From assembly GCA_964019335.1 (NCBI GenBank), contig OZ025695.1, forward strand, positions 1-64,000: DNA of 64,000 nucleotides, written 5' to 3'. The notes under the pieces were generated by a model. The model made no database searches and was not told the DNA's origin. It saw only the letters and a list, made by a program, of their open reading frames with translations. A program made the translations under genes and the position numbers. Each line of letters begins with the position of its first letter. Positions within the stretch are counted from its first letter, which is position 1. Origin of the DNA: Diplonema japonicum. Its lineage: Eukaryota > Euglenozoa > Diplonemea > Diplonemida > Diplonemidae. Shown one piece after another: positions 10,428 to 21,296 of this stretch.

Positions 10428-10500
10428 AAAGGAATCACCTAAGTGGTTACCACACAGGCCCCTTGTTTTGGAAACCCCGGTTCGAATCTGGGAATCTCAC
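10428..10500 (+). repeat. tRNA-like (SINE-like) segment with A- and B-box
   Basis: GGTTCGAATC at 10479-10488 matches the RNA polymerase III B-box and sits in a 5-bp T-arm (CCCGG/CTGGG). TCACCTAAGTGG about 44 nt upstream resembles an A-box. I could not fold a convincing acceptor or anticodon arm, so this is more likely a tRNA-derived SINE head or a degenerate tRNA than a working tRNA gene. Confidence 0.35.
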
Positions 10501-10798
10501 TTTTTACATTACTCAAGGATCTGGTCGCCTCTCTCAACAGAAGGGGAGAGAGGTGGGCTTGGCAAGCCAGCAGCGGTGACAGCTGCTAGTGGGGCAACCT
10601 CAGCAACCCAGGCAGCAGCCCCACAGGTCCAGACCGAGGTCCTGTCAGCACCCATGGACGCACAGCCCGCACCACACAGGATATGCCTTGACAAACAATA
10701 TCAATCACAAGCACCCCCAGTGAAATTTGTAACTTGTAACTTGTAACCTGTAATGCCCCACCCTTTCAAATCTGACTGACGTTAAATAAAACAACGGA

Positions 10799-10943
10799 TT
10801 TAGTGAAAATAGATCCGATTTCACTTGTGGTGGCATATTTAACTCGTTGATGTTACTTCACTCGCTTCGCTCGTGAAGTCATATACCCACTCGTTAAACT
10901 ACTGCCACCACGCGTGAAAATCATACGATCTTATTTTCACTAA
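10799..10943. repeat. Long imperfect inverted repeat, about 70-nt arms
   Basis: The left arm TTTAGTGAAAATAGATC...GTGGTGGCATAT is mirrored by ...ACTGCCACCACGCGTGAAAATC...TATTTTCACTAAA. The centre is CTTCACTCGC-TTCG-CTCGTGAAG near 10867. The structure is that of a foldback or MITE-like element. Confidence 0.85.
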
Positions 10944-11223
10944 ATAAATAGTTATTATTTATTTCCCCTTGTTTTGGCTAGAAACATCAAAAAAAGTAAC
11001 GTCAAGGCCGCCCTAAGCACACATGATATCAGAATCCATGTGATCATCAAGCAGGAGAAGTAGTAGACAGAGTCTGACTAGTAGTCCGACTACTTGTTCT
11101 CCCCCTTTTTCTTTTCTTTTCTGCCATTATTTATTTTTTAGCATGCCAAATATACAACGTCCACAGCCAAAAAACACTAGGTCGGAGGGCAAAAACGATA
11201 AATAAAATCACAGATTCTGCTAT

Positions 11224-11360
11224 TAAAGTGGACTTTATTTTTCCCTTGGCCTCATTTTCTGTCCCTCGGGGTCATGATTTTCCCTCGCTACGCTCGGGGA
11301 AAATCAAACCCCCGCGGGAAGAAAAAACGCCCGCGGGAAATAAAGTCCACTTTATTTTAC
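11224..11360. repeat. Foldback repeat with AAAGTGGACTTTATTT termini
   Basis: AAAGTGGACTTTATTTTTCCC at the left and GGGAAATAAAGTCCACTTT at the right are inverted copies. Inside is a second hairpin, GATTTTCCCTCG-CTACG-CTCGGGGAAAATC (11276-11304), followed by two CCCGCGGG patches. Confidence 0.85.
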
Positions 11361-12475
11361 CAAAATCAATAGTTATTATTTTGGCCTAAGGAAACGGAAA
11401 CGGACACACGGGCCCATGTTGTTGATTTCCTGCAGGTTGCCCAATTTGAGACTTTTTACATAACATAAAAAGAATAATAAGTACAAATCCGGTATGTAAA
11501 ACTGCCGGGAGGAAGAAAAGAGAAGAAAAAATATGAGTTAAAGGAAGTCTTTGTGAGACTCCCCCTTGTACCCATCCCAGATAAAAAAAAGAGAATTTCT
11601 CTTATTCATAACTATTTTCCTTTTCATGAGGTCTACGAAGCCTTCTTTTTCTTTTCTTTCTTTTCTTTTTTATTTTCCGACGCGAGGAATTTTCAGTTTT
11701 CTTAACTCAAAAAAGCGTGGTACGAAAAAAAAAAAAAAAAAAAAAAAGAAAGCGAAAAAAAAAGCTTTTTTTGTTGCTTCGCGGTAAAAGAAAATTAAGG
11801 GAAGAACAAGAGAACGGAAAGAAAGGGAGAAACTGGGGGAAGCAACTTAAAATTTAAGTTTCATATCCATAGTTTAACCAAAAAACCATTTCCGTCGGCT
11901 CTTTACTAAGGTTACCCGACACACCGCATCATGTGCGTACTAAGAGGCAAATGTGTTTTCTCTTTTTCTCTTTTCCTGTGTTTGTTGTCATTTCTTTCAT
12001 TTTTTTTTTGTTCGCCCCAGTTAAAGGGGGGAGCCACTAGTGAGGGCTCCACCTTCAGTGCGGTGCCCACTGCCAATGGTGTTCCTCGGGGGTGGCTTAA
12101 AGGTAATTTGAAGTATGGTACACCCCCTGCAATCCTTTTAGCTTTTCTTCAAGGCATGTGACACTCCGCCCCCATTCTTTTTTTGTTACGAAAAAAAAAA
12201 AAAAAAAAAAAAAACAAGAAAAAGAGTGAATACTCAGTGAGATCGTGGGGCTTCTTGTGTTGCGCTTGCATTAATTAAGAAAGAAAGAAAAGAAAAATAA
12301 ACAAAAAAATTATTATTATGGAGGGGGAGGAACGAAGTATTTAGCAACAGCTACCAAAAAAAAAAAATTTAAAAATAGGGAAAACAAAGAGGGGAGGGAG
12401 AGAGAGAAAGAGAGAGAAGGGGGGGGGGGGGGAGGCAACAGTGACTTTGTTTTCTTTCTCTTTTTTTTTTATATA
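11361..12475. other. Non-coding A+T-rich interval
   Basis: Homopolymers and A/T-rich DNA. A GC-richer patch at about 12020-12110 contains a GGAGCC...GGCTCC stem. No gene supported. Confidence 0.6.
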
Positions 12476-12477
12476 TA

Positions 12478-13617
12478 CTGTAAAACGAATAATGTCGGAC
12501 GGAAAAATTCTCGGACAGAAAAACTCCCGGACACCAAAAAAACCCGGACATTTTTCCGTCCGGGAGTTTTTCTGGGAAGAAGTTTTTTTAGGGGGTAGCA
12601 GCTCCCACCACGTTTGCCTGGAAGGGCTTTATTCCTTGTGCAGAGCCAAAATGTTAACCATGCGTGGCAGAGTGAATTTTTCTTCCCCTTTCAATGCACC
12701 AACAAACAGCACCCACGGGATCTTTACTTCTCATAAACCCGTACTTCTTTCGTCAAATTGACCAGTTCGACTACCCAAGGCACGTTGAGCAGCTGGCTGA
12801 GGGGCCCAACTTTGGTGCTGACACCCCCGGCCAGCTCACCCCCGAGAGGTGGAGGAGATAAACTCCTTACACCGGACCGAGAAGGCCAGTACAAACCCCC
12901 GAAAGCAGCTTCAGCCCCCGAAGGATGCTAAATCCCGTATTGGGCGATAGGCGTCGCGGCGGCCAGGGTGTGGTATCCCGCGGAGGAGTGGGGGCTCTGT
13001 TAGGCCTGTTGCTGCCCCCTTTACCGTCGGTCAAACCTCTTCTGACCGAGGCAGAGGCCGCCAAGGTTTTGCTTCGGTCGATAGGTAAAACGGGCTTGGC
13101 GAGCCTATCCCAGCACATCAAATATGCACCTATGCAGAACGCCAATCCAGCCCGAAAGACAGACCTGGTAGTCTTTGGTGGGGCACTGTCCTTTCCACTA
13201 GCTAGGCTGACAAGTTTTGCAGCAAGAAAGACAAAAGCCGCAAGCCACCTCCGGAAACGAGAGGGCACGCTGTTTCACCATGGAATTCAGGTCCATAATC
13301 GACACCCATAAAGTAAGGCCGGAATTAGTCTGGACTACGGGGTTAAAAACTAAAACGAAAAGGGGTGCTAAGGTCGTTAAAGTCCGTGGCTTGGGGACAA
13401 AACGGGCTATAACCGAACAGCTGGCTGTTTCCTTGGCTGGATGAGTTGCATCCGCAACTTAAATACAAAGGCGATGTGAGGGGGAACTGGCCAAAGAGGC
13501 TGCTGAGTCCGCCCTGCTGACTGACGGCCTTACCTAAGAAAAATTCCCGGACGGAAAAATTCCCGGACGCCAAAAAAACCCGGACATTTTTCCGTCCGGG
13601 AGTTTTTCGTTTTACAG
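12478..13617. mobile_element. 1.14-kb TIR element, CTGTAAAACGAA termini, TA flanks
   Basis: It begins CTGTAAAACGAA and ends TTCGTTTTACAG, with TA on each side (12476-12477 and 13618-13619), as expected of a Tc1/mariner-type target duplication. Subterminal arrays of (C)CCGGACGGAAAAAT occur at both ends, about 100 bp each, and can form strong hairpins. The interior is GC-richer and has ORFs up to about 130 aa on both strands, none resembling a transposase, so the element is probably non-autonomous and may carry captured DNA. Confidence 0.8.
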
Positions 13618-13619
13618 TA

Positions 13620-14401
13620 TATTTTTTTTTTTTTTTTTTTTTTTTTTAATAATGGTTATTTTGTCCGCTTTTTTTCCCCCCTTTTCCGAAGAAGAAGAAC
13701 AATAAAAAAAAACATAAGACAAAGTATGCAGTGCAACGTTATTTCTTTTTTTTTTTTTTAAAATTGTCACAATTACTTACCAACAACGAAAGATAAAAAA
13801 AGATAAAAAAGAAAAAAAAATATCGGCATCAATACTCATTGTGCAGAATTTTAAATCACGGTGTGCTAAAAGGGCTCATCACCTATCCTATAGAGATAAT
13901 AGATGGGCCGCAACACAACTCTAAAGTTCACACCCAAAAAAATAGAAATAAAAATTGAGGAGGAGAGAGGGGAGGGAAGGGAGGGGAAAAAAGAAAGAAA
14001 ACCATCAACAAAAAAAGAAAGGGAGGGGGAAATAGCGAGCCAAATAAATAAAAAAAAAAAAAGAAAAGAATACATTTGCACACATAAAATGGGATACAAA
14101 TTCAAAACATTTTGCTCTGGTACTTTCCCTTTTTCTTTTTTTTTTTTTTTTTTATTTAGCCCCAGCTTAACCCACAACGATTTTTTCCTTTCTTTTCCTT
14201 TTCTCGTTTTTTATTTTTTTTTTTTTCTTTTCCCTCTCCTCACCACTTTTTCACCCTCCATATTTTGACGAAAAAAAACTCCGTACAACTTCTCCATGAC
14301 CCCAGGTCAAATTACATACGGTCGGGGGGCTGTGTAGGGGAATTGGTTGCTTGTAGAGCCGGAAGACCGACATTTAATTTTCATACTACCACGACTGACT
14401 C

Positions 14402-14440
<39 letters not shown>

Positions 14441-14541
14441 AATACCAAAAATATGAACAAAGTGCTTAAAAGATGAAGGGACTAACGTTTCTTTTTTTTT
14501 CTCTTTTTTTTTTTTTGGAGAGCTTTTTTTTTTTGTTGTGA

Positions 14542-14584
<43 letters not shown>

Positions 14585-16531
14585 AACCTTAAAAAAAAGA
14601 TATCCCTGAGACCTCCATCACGGGCTTAAGAAACGTGCTCTGAAATGACGAAGACCTTTTCTTTCTTTTTAAAAGAAAACAAGGGTTGCCGGAGGATGAA
14701 AAAAAGAAATGAAATGGAGTGGAAAAAAAAAAAAAGAAAAAAAGAAATGTGGTACTCATGGGTTTGCACACCGAGCGAGGCTGGATGGCAGGACCCTTAC
14801 GCACCACTACCACCTTTTGTTCCCTAACAAATTTGTTCCTCAAAATTTAAATAAAAAAAAAACCCCCCCGAAAAACGGAAACGGAAAGGGAAGAAAAATG
14901 AGAGAAAAAAAAATTGTCGGGCGGAGTAACGGGGGAGGAAAAAAAAAAAGGTACTTTTTTTCTCCCCTCCCAGTCTAATTCCCCCCTTTTTTTTTTCCCT
15001 TACTACTGCTACAATATAAAAAAAAAAAAAAAACTACGTAAAAAAAAAATGAGGGAGAAAAAAAAAGGGGGAATGCGAAAATACAAAAAAAAAAAATACT
15101 GGGGGAGATCCAAGTACTTTTCCTTTTTGATTAAAAAAAATAAACGGGGAGCAAGATATCAAAGCGTCCTGTACAGGGCACAGAAGCTTCAATCTTAAAA
15201 GGGGTCCATGCGGAGAGTATAGGAGAGAATGGGCAGGGAGCCGCATAACGCACAGCAAAAAAGGGGGGAGGGAGGGGGGGGGGGGATGTTTTGACCGCAC
15301 TTCGATATCACTCCTATGTGAAGGGGGGTGAGTGATGATCTTGTTTTGAGGGAACATTACGTGGTTTTTTTCTTCTTTTTTTGTACGCATTGTCAAAGCA
15401 GAGAAGATGATGTAGATTTAATTTTTTTTTTTTTGTTTTCTTTCTTGCCCATGGGCTGGATATAGACTTCAGAATATATGCCTAGATCTTCTTCCCCAAT
15501 CTAGCAGGTTATCTACAGCTTCAATCGATTTCGTTTGCCATAGTTATTGCCTTTCATCAGGCAGGAGCAAAACAGGCCAAAGCGAAAAAAAGGAAGAGAA
15601 TAAAAAGGATGGAAAAAAAAAGGGGGGGGAAAGATATAATATAATATATAACATATACCATACATCCCTCAGCAGGAAGTTTTTTTTTTTCTTTTTTTTC
15701 TTTTCTTTTCATTCTTTTTTTTTTTCGCAAAAAACACGGTCCAGAGACAAACTAAGTAATAGAAACTTAACGCGCCACCAAGGAGAAGAAGGGGGAGTTG
15801 CTGCTTGTTTTTTTTTTTTCTTTTTTTTTTTTTCTCATTTTTCTTTTTTCTTTTTTCTTTTTTTTCTTTTTGCATTTACTTTTCAAGAAGGACAAACTTT
15901 CCGTCTTCAGAAATATTATTTTTTTTTTCGTCAGGAAAAACTCGAAAAGAAGACAAATGTTCTGACCAACTGAAAAAACGTGCCTGAATGTCTGTGTAGC
16001 TTTCTTTTTTTTCCCCCTTTTCTTTCGAGAATTCAGGTGGGTCACTTGTCCTTCCGACAGTATTCACGTTACAGTTATCTTTTTTTGCCCATAAGTCCGA
16101 GACATCGAAACGAAAAAAAACAAAAACAAAAAAAAAAAAAGAATACCTCCAAAGACGGTGTTTTTCCCCCCCTTTAATTTTTCTTCTAATTCACGTGCTT
16201 GTCTTTGGATCTCCAAAAACATTGCAATGGGAAAACCACTCACTGCCACTCACCATTCTTTGTTGGGCTAATAATCAGGTTAGGGTTCTGGCAGCTTCTC
16301 TTGTCCCCTATCTTCTCCTCTTTAATCTTTCTTTAAGTTCTTTCCTTAAACGGGATAGTGCAAAAAAACGATTTATTGGAAACAAAAAAGGGCTACCATG
16401 CAATTCTTTATTTCTTCCTTTTACTTTTCTGTCGCATGAAAGCGTGGAAATGAGAAGTTTGGAAAAACTGGCAGAGAAAAAAAAAAGGAAAAAGATTCAC
16501 GCAAAAAAGAGAAAAAAACAAAAAGAAATTC

Positions 16532-16582
<51 letters not shown>

Positions 16583-18348
16583 AAAAGCTTTAGGTTAATG
16601 GGGAAAATGGCGAAAGCAACAAAATAGCGAAAGAAGGGTAGAATGGAGAGAAGAGAGGAAAAAAAGAAACTTACAAAAGAAACCGGTTCGAGCAGGCTTT
16701 GGCAAGCACCAGACGATGGCTGGTGTAACCGATAATTGAAAATCAAAAAGACAGATTTTATTTTGGATGGTGGGTGCCTGCTGCGTCACGATCTCCTGTT
16801 GAGTGAAAAAAAGACAAAAAGAGAAAATACGGTTTTTGCACTAAATAAGGAACTTTTCCAGAAACCAAGTGACCGGGCTATCAGAATTAAAAGAGTCAAA
16901 AAGTCTCATTTTTTACGATGGCTTTTTTCCGGTAACTTTTTTCTTACAGTGTTTGTGTTCTTTTACTTTTCGTTTCCAAATGAAAATCACCCTAAAGAAA
17001 ACGTGGATCTGAACCTCTTAAACTTACTGGAAATTGAAAAGCCACGAACTTAATTGGAGATAGGGGAACTTGCCTTATGTAAGCAAACCTTCGAGCTATG
17101 CGTAGTTACTGAGTAATATAAGGCTGATGTCAATACTTGGAGTAACTGGACAAAATTAACAAAAGCTTTACTGAAAGCGTGTCCCTCCTTCCTCCTTTTT
17201 TAAATTCCTTATTTATCTCAGTACAAACCATGATAGAAAAAAAAAATGAAAGTAAATGGTCAGTTCCCCGTGCTATGTGTCACAAAGTTATTATTTCTTT
17301 TTTTTTCTTCTTTTCTTTTTTGAAAAATATCAAAAAGGGTCCACAACAAAAAAATAGTGGAGAACTGACCTTACGACCTTACGACCCCCCAACCAACGTT
17401 TTAAAGATGATTGACTTGCAATGTCAGTAAGTTATTTGCTTCCTTGTCAATCTATGCTGGCGGGATTAAGAGTTTTAAAAACGAATAGATAATTAAAAAA
17501 AAAAAAAAAAGGGGGGAATGGTCCCTCGACTGCATATGCCAGGTAGTCAATGGCCAGCACCTGCCAAAGGTACAACAAAGCACGAAGGACCCACAGATAT
17601 TGATTTTGTGTATTAGAAGGGGAGACACAAAAACACTTAACTGCACACTATAAACTACAAAAACTACCCGAAGAAGAGTGAAAAAAGTAAAATGAAGAAA
17701 AAGGTGAACAATGGTAAAGAGCTTCTGACGGCTCGTAAAAAAAAAAAAAAAAAAAAAAAAAGGAAATAAGTGAATGGAACGAGAAAGGAGGGGACAGGGA
17801 GGAAAAAGAAAAGGCCAGAAAATTGCAACAGCAAAAATTGACAACATTCTTTATTTTTTTTCAAAAAAAACCTTTTTTAAAAAAAATAAAAAGTTCAATT
17901 ATGGATTTGGCTGCTCTTTCTATTCTTCTCTTCTGCTGATGGATGACGGAGATATTAATGGTTTTCTTGTCTGACGCGTTGCTACACGGTAGTCCTGACA
18001 CCCTTGATGCTCAGGAGCTTTACCACCAAGGGATCGAACCCTGGAGGTGTGAAGGGCACAACACTGGAATCGTAAGGTCAAATCAGCCTAAGAAAAGAAC
18101 AGAAAGGAGATAGAAGTCATATTTAAAAGGAAGTAAAAAATAAAAAAAAATTTTAAAAAAAAAGGTAGCTAGTAAAGACTTTTTTTTTTGCTTTAACGAA
18201 CTGAAGTAAAAGGATGATACAAATGATTATTATTTAGGAAGTTCTACATATATTTTTTTTTTCTCTCTTACTCCTTTTTCCAGCGTTTTCTTTTTTCTTG
18301 TTCTGCTGGGACCAGGTTGAGACACACAAAGAAACAAGCTCCCGAATA

Positions 18349-18381
<33 letters not shown>

Positions 18382-19390
18382 CCTAAACAGCACAGGAGGA
18401 GGGATAGGGGGGTGGTGAGGGCCCGAGGTCGCTTATCCACTATATGGAAGCAACCTCTTTTCCAAACCCACCAAGGCTGTGTTTATGCACTCCATACCTA
18501 AAGAGTAAAGAGGCGGGCCATCGTGCCTTGGTGGTTGGACTATTGTAGCCCTTCCATTGCCACCCCCCTAGTCGTTAGTATTCATTATTCATTTCTTTTC
18601 TTTTTCCTTTTTCGTTTCCCATTCCCGCTGTTCAATTCCTTTAAAAAAAAAGGGGGGGGGGTGCATTCTTTCTTTCTTTTTCGAAGGGAATTATATTTTT
18701 TTTTAAGGAGTAAAAAAAATCACTCGCTTTCAAAAAAAAAACTTTTCATTCTTTCCCCCCCCTCACTTCCTTCTCATTGGAGTTTAGCCATCAAACAAAT
18801 TTTCAATGCGCAACATTTATTTTGCTCGTTTCGTGGCTTTAGTTTAAAAGATATGGAAGAAAGGAAGGGGGTAAAAAAGAAAGGGAGAGGGGAAAAAAAA
18901 GAAAAAGGGGGGGGAGGGGGCTCATAATTCTTAAACTGAGGAACAACAGGCTCTGGAGAGACTAAGAGAAAAAAACCATGACGAAACGAAAGGCCTCTCT
19001 CATTTGGTACCTACTCAATAAGAGGTCACTCCGTTTTCTTCGACCCTTTGGATAAAAAAAAAAAAGGAATAAAAAAAAGAGTCATATTATTTGTACACAC
19101 CGTATAAATACAGCACGGACGCTATCATTACTCTTTTTTCTTTTTGGGTTTTTCTTGGGGGTTTTCTTTTTTTTTTTGTTTCCGCACTCTCATAAAAGTG
19201 AGTATGGCTTTTTGAGATTTAAAGCGGGACAAAAAAGCCTTTTTATTTTTCTTCTTTTTTTCCTAGTTTCATTTTTACAGGCTCCCCCCCCCCCCCCCCC
19301 CCCGCTGGTTGCTTTCGTTGCTTTCAAGTGAGTAGGTAGATGTGACTCCGTCATGGTAAGGAGTTGATGTAAAGTAGTAATGTAGCGCGG
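13620..19390. other. Long A+T-rich, homopolymer-dominated interval without genes
   Basis: Dozens of poly-A or poly-T runs of 15-45 nt (for example about 14402-14434, 14547-14580, 16533-16575) and poly-C at about 19284-19302. The listed ORFs are Lys- or Phe-rich translations of these tracts. Small patches of balanced composition (14285-14400, 17960-18090, 18400-18560) carry no convincing gene. This interval lies downstream of the last gene of the minus-strand array. Confidence 0.7.
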
Positions 19391-19870
19391 CTAGGCCTCA
19401 ATAGGGGTTGGGTCGTACCAACCGCAGGTGGGTGCGTCCCATAGTGGGGGGGCAAAGCAGGTCATGTAAGGGTTTTCATTGTCGTCGCTGTCAGAACTGC
19501 ACGAGTCGGACGACAGGAACTCAGAAGTCAGCAACACGTCATCAGAGAGGCCGCCACACACGGTGACGTGGGACTGCAGGTCAAGGCCCACACCCTCAAG
19601 CACCTTTTCACCGAATCTCTGAAACCTCTCAATGATGGAGTTCTTCTTCCTTCTAACATGCAAATACTCGCAGTGCACGTCCTTCAAACAGCAATCATTG
19701 AAAAACGCCATGCAGCGCGGCACATTCGTGCTCGGAATCTTCCACCTCTGCTGGCACTCCCTGCACCTCAGCACCTTGTACCCCTTACGAGTGCGCACGT
19801 CATCCCAATCATTGTGATCGCAAGGTCTGGCCTCAATGCTCTCCAATCTGTTCAACCTTCTGCGCGGCAT
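19391..19870 (-). CDS. Small CCCH-type zinc-binding protein, hypothetical
   Basis: 159 aa, no intron. After a basic start (MPRRRLNRLE) comes RCRECQQRW (CxxC) and then a cluster spaced C-x7-C-x5-C-x3-H, which is the spacing of a CCCH zinc finger of the RNA-binding kind. The C-terminal third is Ser/Asp-rich (SSDSCSSDSDDNENP). The role is unknown; RNA binding is an inference from the finger spacing. It is the last gene of the array, 159 bp beyond the kinase start. A poly-A run immediately upstream replaces the usual splice-acceptor context, so its start is less certain than others. Confidence 0.65.
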   Translation of the reverse strand: MPRRRLNRLESIEARPCDHNDWDDVRTRKGYKVLRCRECQQRWKIPSTNVPRCMAFFNDCCLKDVHCEYLHVRRKKNSIIERFQRFGEKVLEGVGLDLQSHVTVCGGLSDDVLLTSEFLSSDSCSSDSDDNENPYMTCFAPPLWDAPTCGWYDPTPIEA

Positions 19871-19872
19871 GG

Positions 19873-19904
<32 letters not shown>

Positions 19905-20029
19905 GCTTTGTTTTGTGAAACAACCTAAAATGATGATAACCTTACAACGTACAAAGAAACAGCAGCAGACACGTGCTATAATACACATCTGTCTCATTAT
20001 GGGAGAACATGGCACGCGCTGGAGTGGAA

Positions 20030-21147
20030 TCAAGAACGCTTAAGTACAATCTTCACTGGTGGTGAGACCCCAGTCGCCGGGTCTGGTTGGTGGGGTCTCT
20101 TGCAAGCTTCTCCATGCGCTTCGAGGTGAGGTAAAAAGGACAGTGTGCTGCTGGCCACGTCATCAAAGAACGAGTGGTCGAGAAGCTCCTTGGCACAGGG
20201 CCGCTGCGAGGGGTTTTTCATGGTAGCTGCCTGAATGAAGTCCTTCAGGCTGCATTTTCCCTTGTCGGTCAGTGTGCTCACATCCACTTCTTCGAACAAC
20301 CCTAAAGCCATCACTTGGTGGCTAGGGAGGTGGCCTGTCTCAAGAAAGTGCACCACCAAACCTAGACTGAAGACATCAGCGGGGTAAGAGTGGCCTCTGT
20401 TCATGATACGCTCGGGTGCCATCCATCTGTGTGGTGTTATTCAAGAGGAACATTTGCAACATACATGACCGACCCTGATCGTGATAGTGCGACAGAGTTG
20501 AGGTCCGTAAAGGAGCTGATGCCGAAGTCACCTATCTTTACGACGCCGTCCTTCCCTATTAAGATGTTCGCTGGCTTGATATCCCTGTGCACGATGTGTC
20601 TCTCCCGCAATGCTTGCAGGCCCCTCAGCGAACTGTGTGCGATCACCGCAAGGTCCGTTTGCTTCATAGACACCTCCTTCGCCTGCAGCTCTTCATAGCA
20701 CGCGAGTACCGAACCATAGTCCATGTATTCCATGAGGATCTTGACGGTGCCCGTCCCCTGCGACACGTACGCGTCGTATATCTTGATGGCGCACTCTGGA
20801 GGATCGCTCGTCAGCAGCGGCAGCAGCTCCCTGCTTAGCGTCTTTTTGTCCTGATTCCCGATAATCTCCTTTAGAACATACACGGCATTATCCTTGTGCC
20901 GTACCTTCTTCACCACACCGAAAGCACCCTTTCCAATCGTCTTCTCCACATGCAAATCTTCGAATTTAATTCTTTTCCCAACGGGCCTGCCCATTCCGCT
21001 CCTATTCAGCGGGTCGCCTTCAATCCTGTCACCCCCCAGCACCACTGTCCCCGACTCACAGGTTGTTGCTATCATTACATCTTTCTCACCGCTCTCTTCC
21101 CCATTCAGTAGCATGACGGGCTGCAATCCCACAGGTCCTGCGGGCAT
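20030..21147 (-). CDS. STE/MAPKK-like serine/threonine protein kinase
   Basis: 359 aa from two exons (21147-20465 and 20426-20030) joined across a 38-nt GTATG...CAG intron; the junction restores SVIWMAPERI. Visible kinase features: Gly loop IGKGAFGVV (about aa 71-79), Lys93 in VLKEI, HRDIKPAN (aa 187-194), DFG at 207-209 and the APE motif just after the splice. The activation segment and YMDYGS hinge resemble MAP-kinase kinases and other STE kinases. It has a 58-aa N-terminal extension and a short Pro-rich C-terminal tail. The ATG is immediately preceded by CTAG. All catalytic residues are present, so it should be active; the substrate is unknown. Confidence 0.9.
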
Positions 21148-21296
21148 CTAGATACAGTGTTACTTGTTGCTTTGTTACTATACCTTTAGCGAGCTAGACG
21201 GCTTACGCAGCTTAATCCGCCGGGACATGTTGCTACCTGCGGTGTGGATGCATCAATAACAAGTTGGAGAATAGAGTAAGGGCTAAGGTTATAGTT

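Noticed and set aside
12867-13311. ORFs of about 130 aa on both strands inside the 1.14-kb TIR element as host genes
   Set aside because: Both strands are open at the same place owing to higher GC, no domain is visible and they lie wholly within the element.
14589-17053. Many 60-130 aa ORFs rich in Lys, Phe or Ser
   Set aside because: They translate poly-A/T and other simple repeats and overlap on both strands.
18031-18045. B-box-like GGTTCGATCC on the minus strand
   Set aside because: A T-arm can form but no A-box or acceptor stem is found at proper distance, so no tRNA is called.
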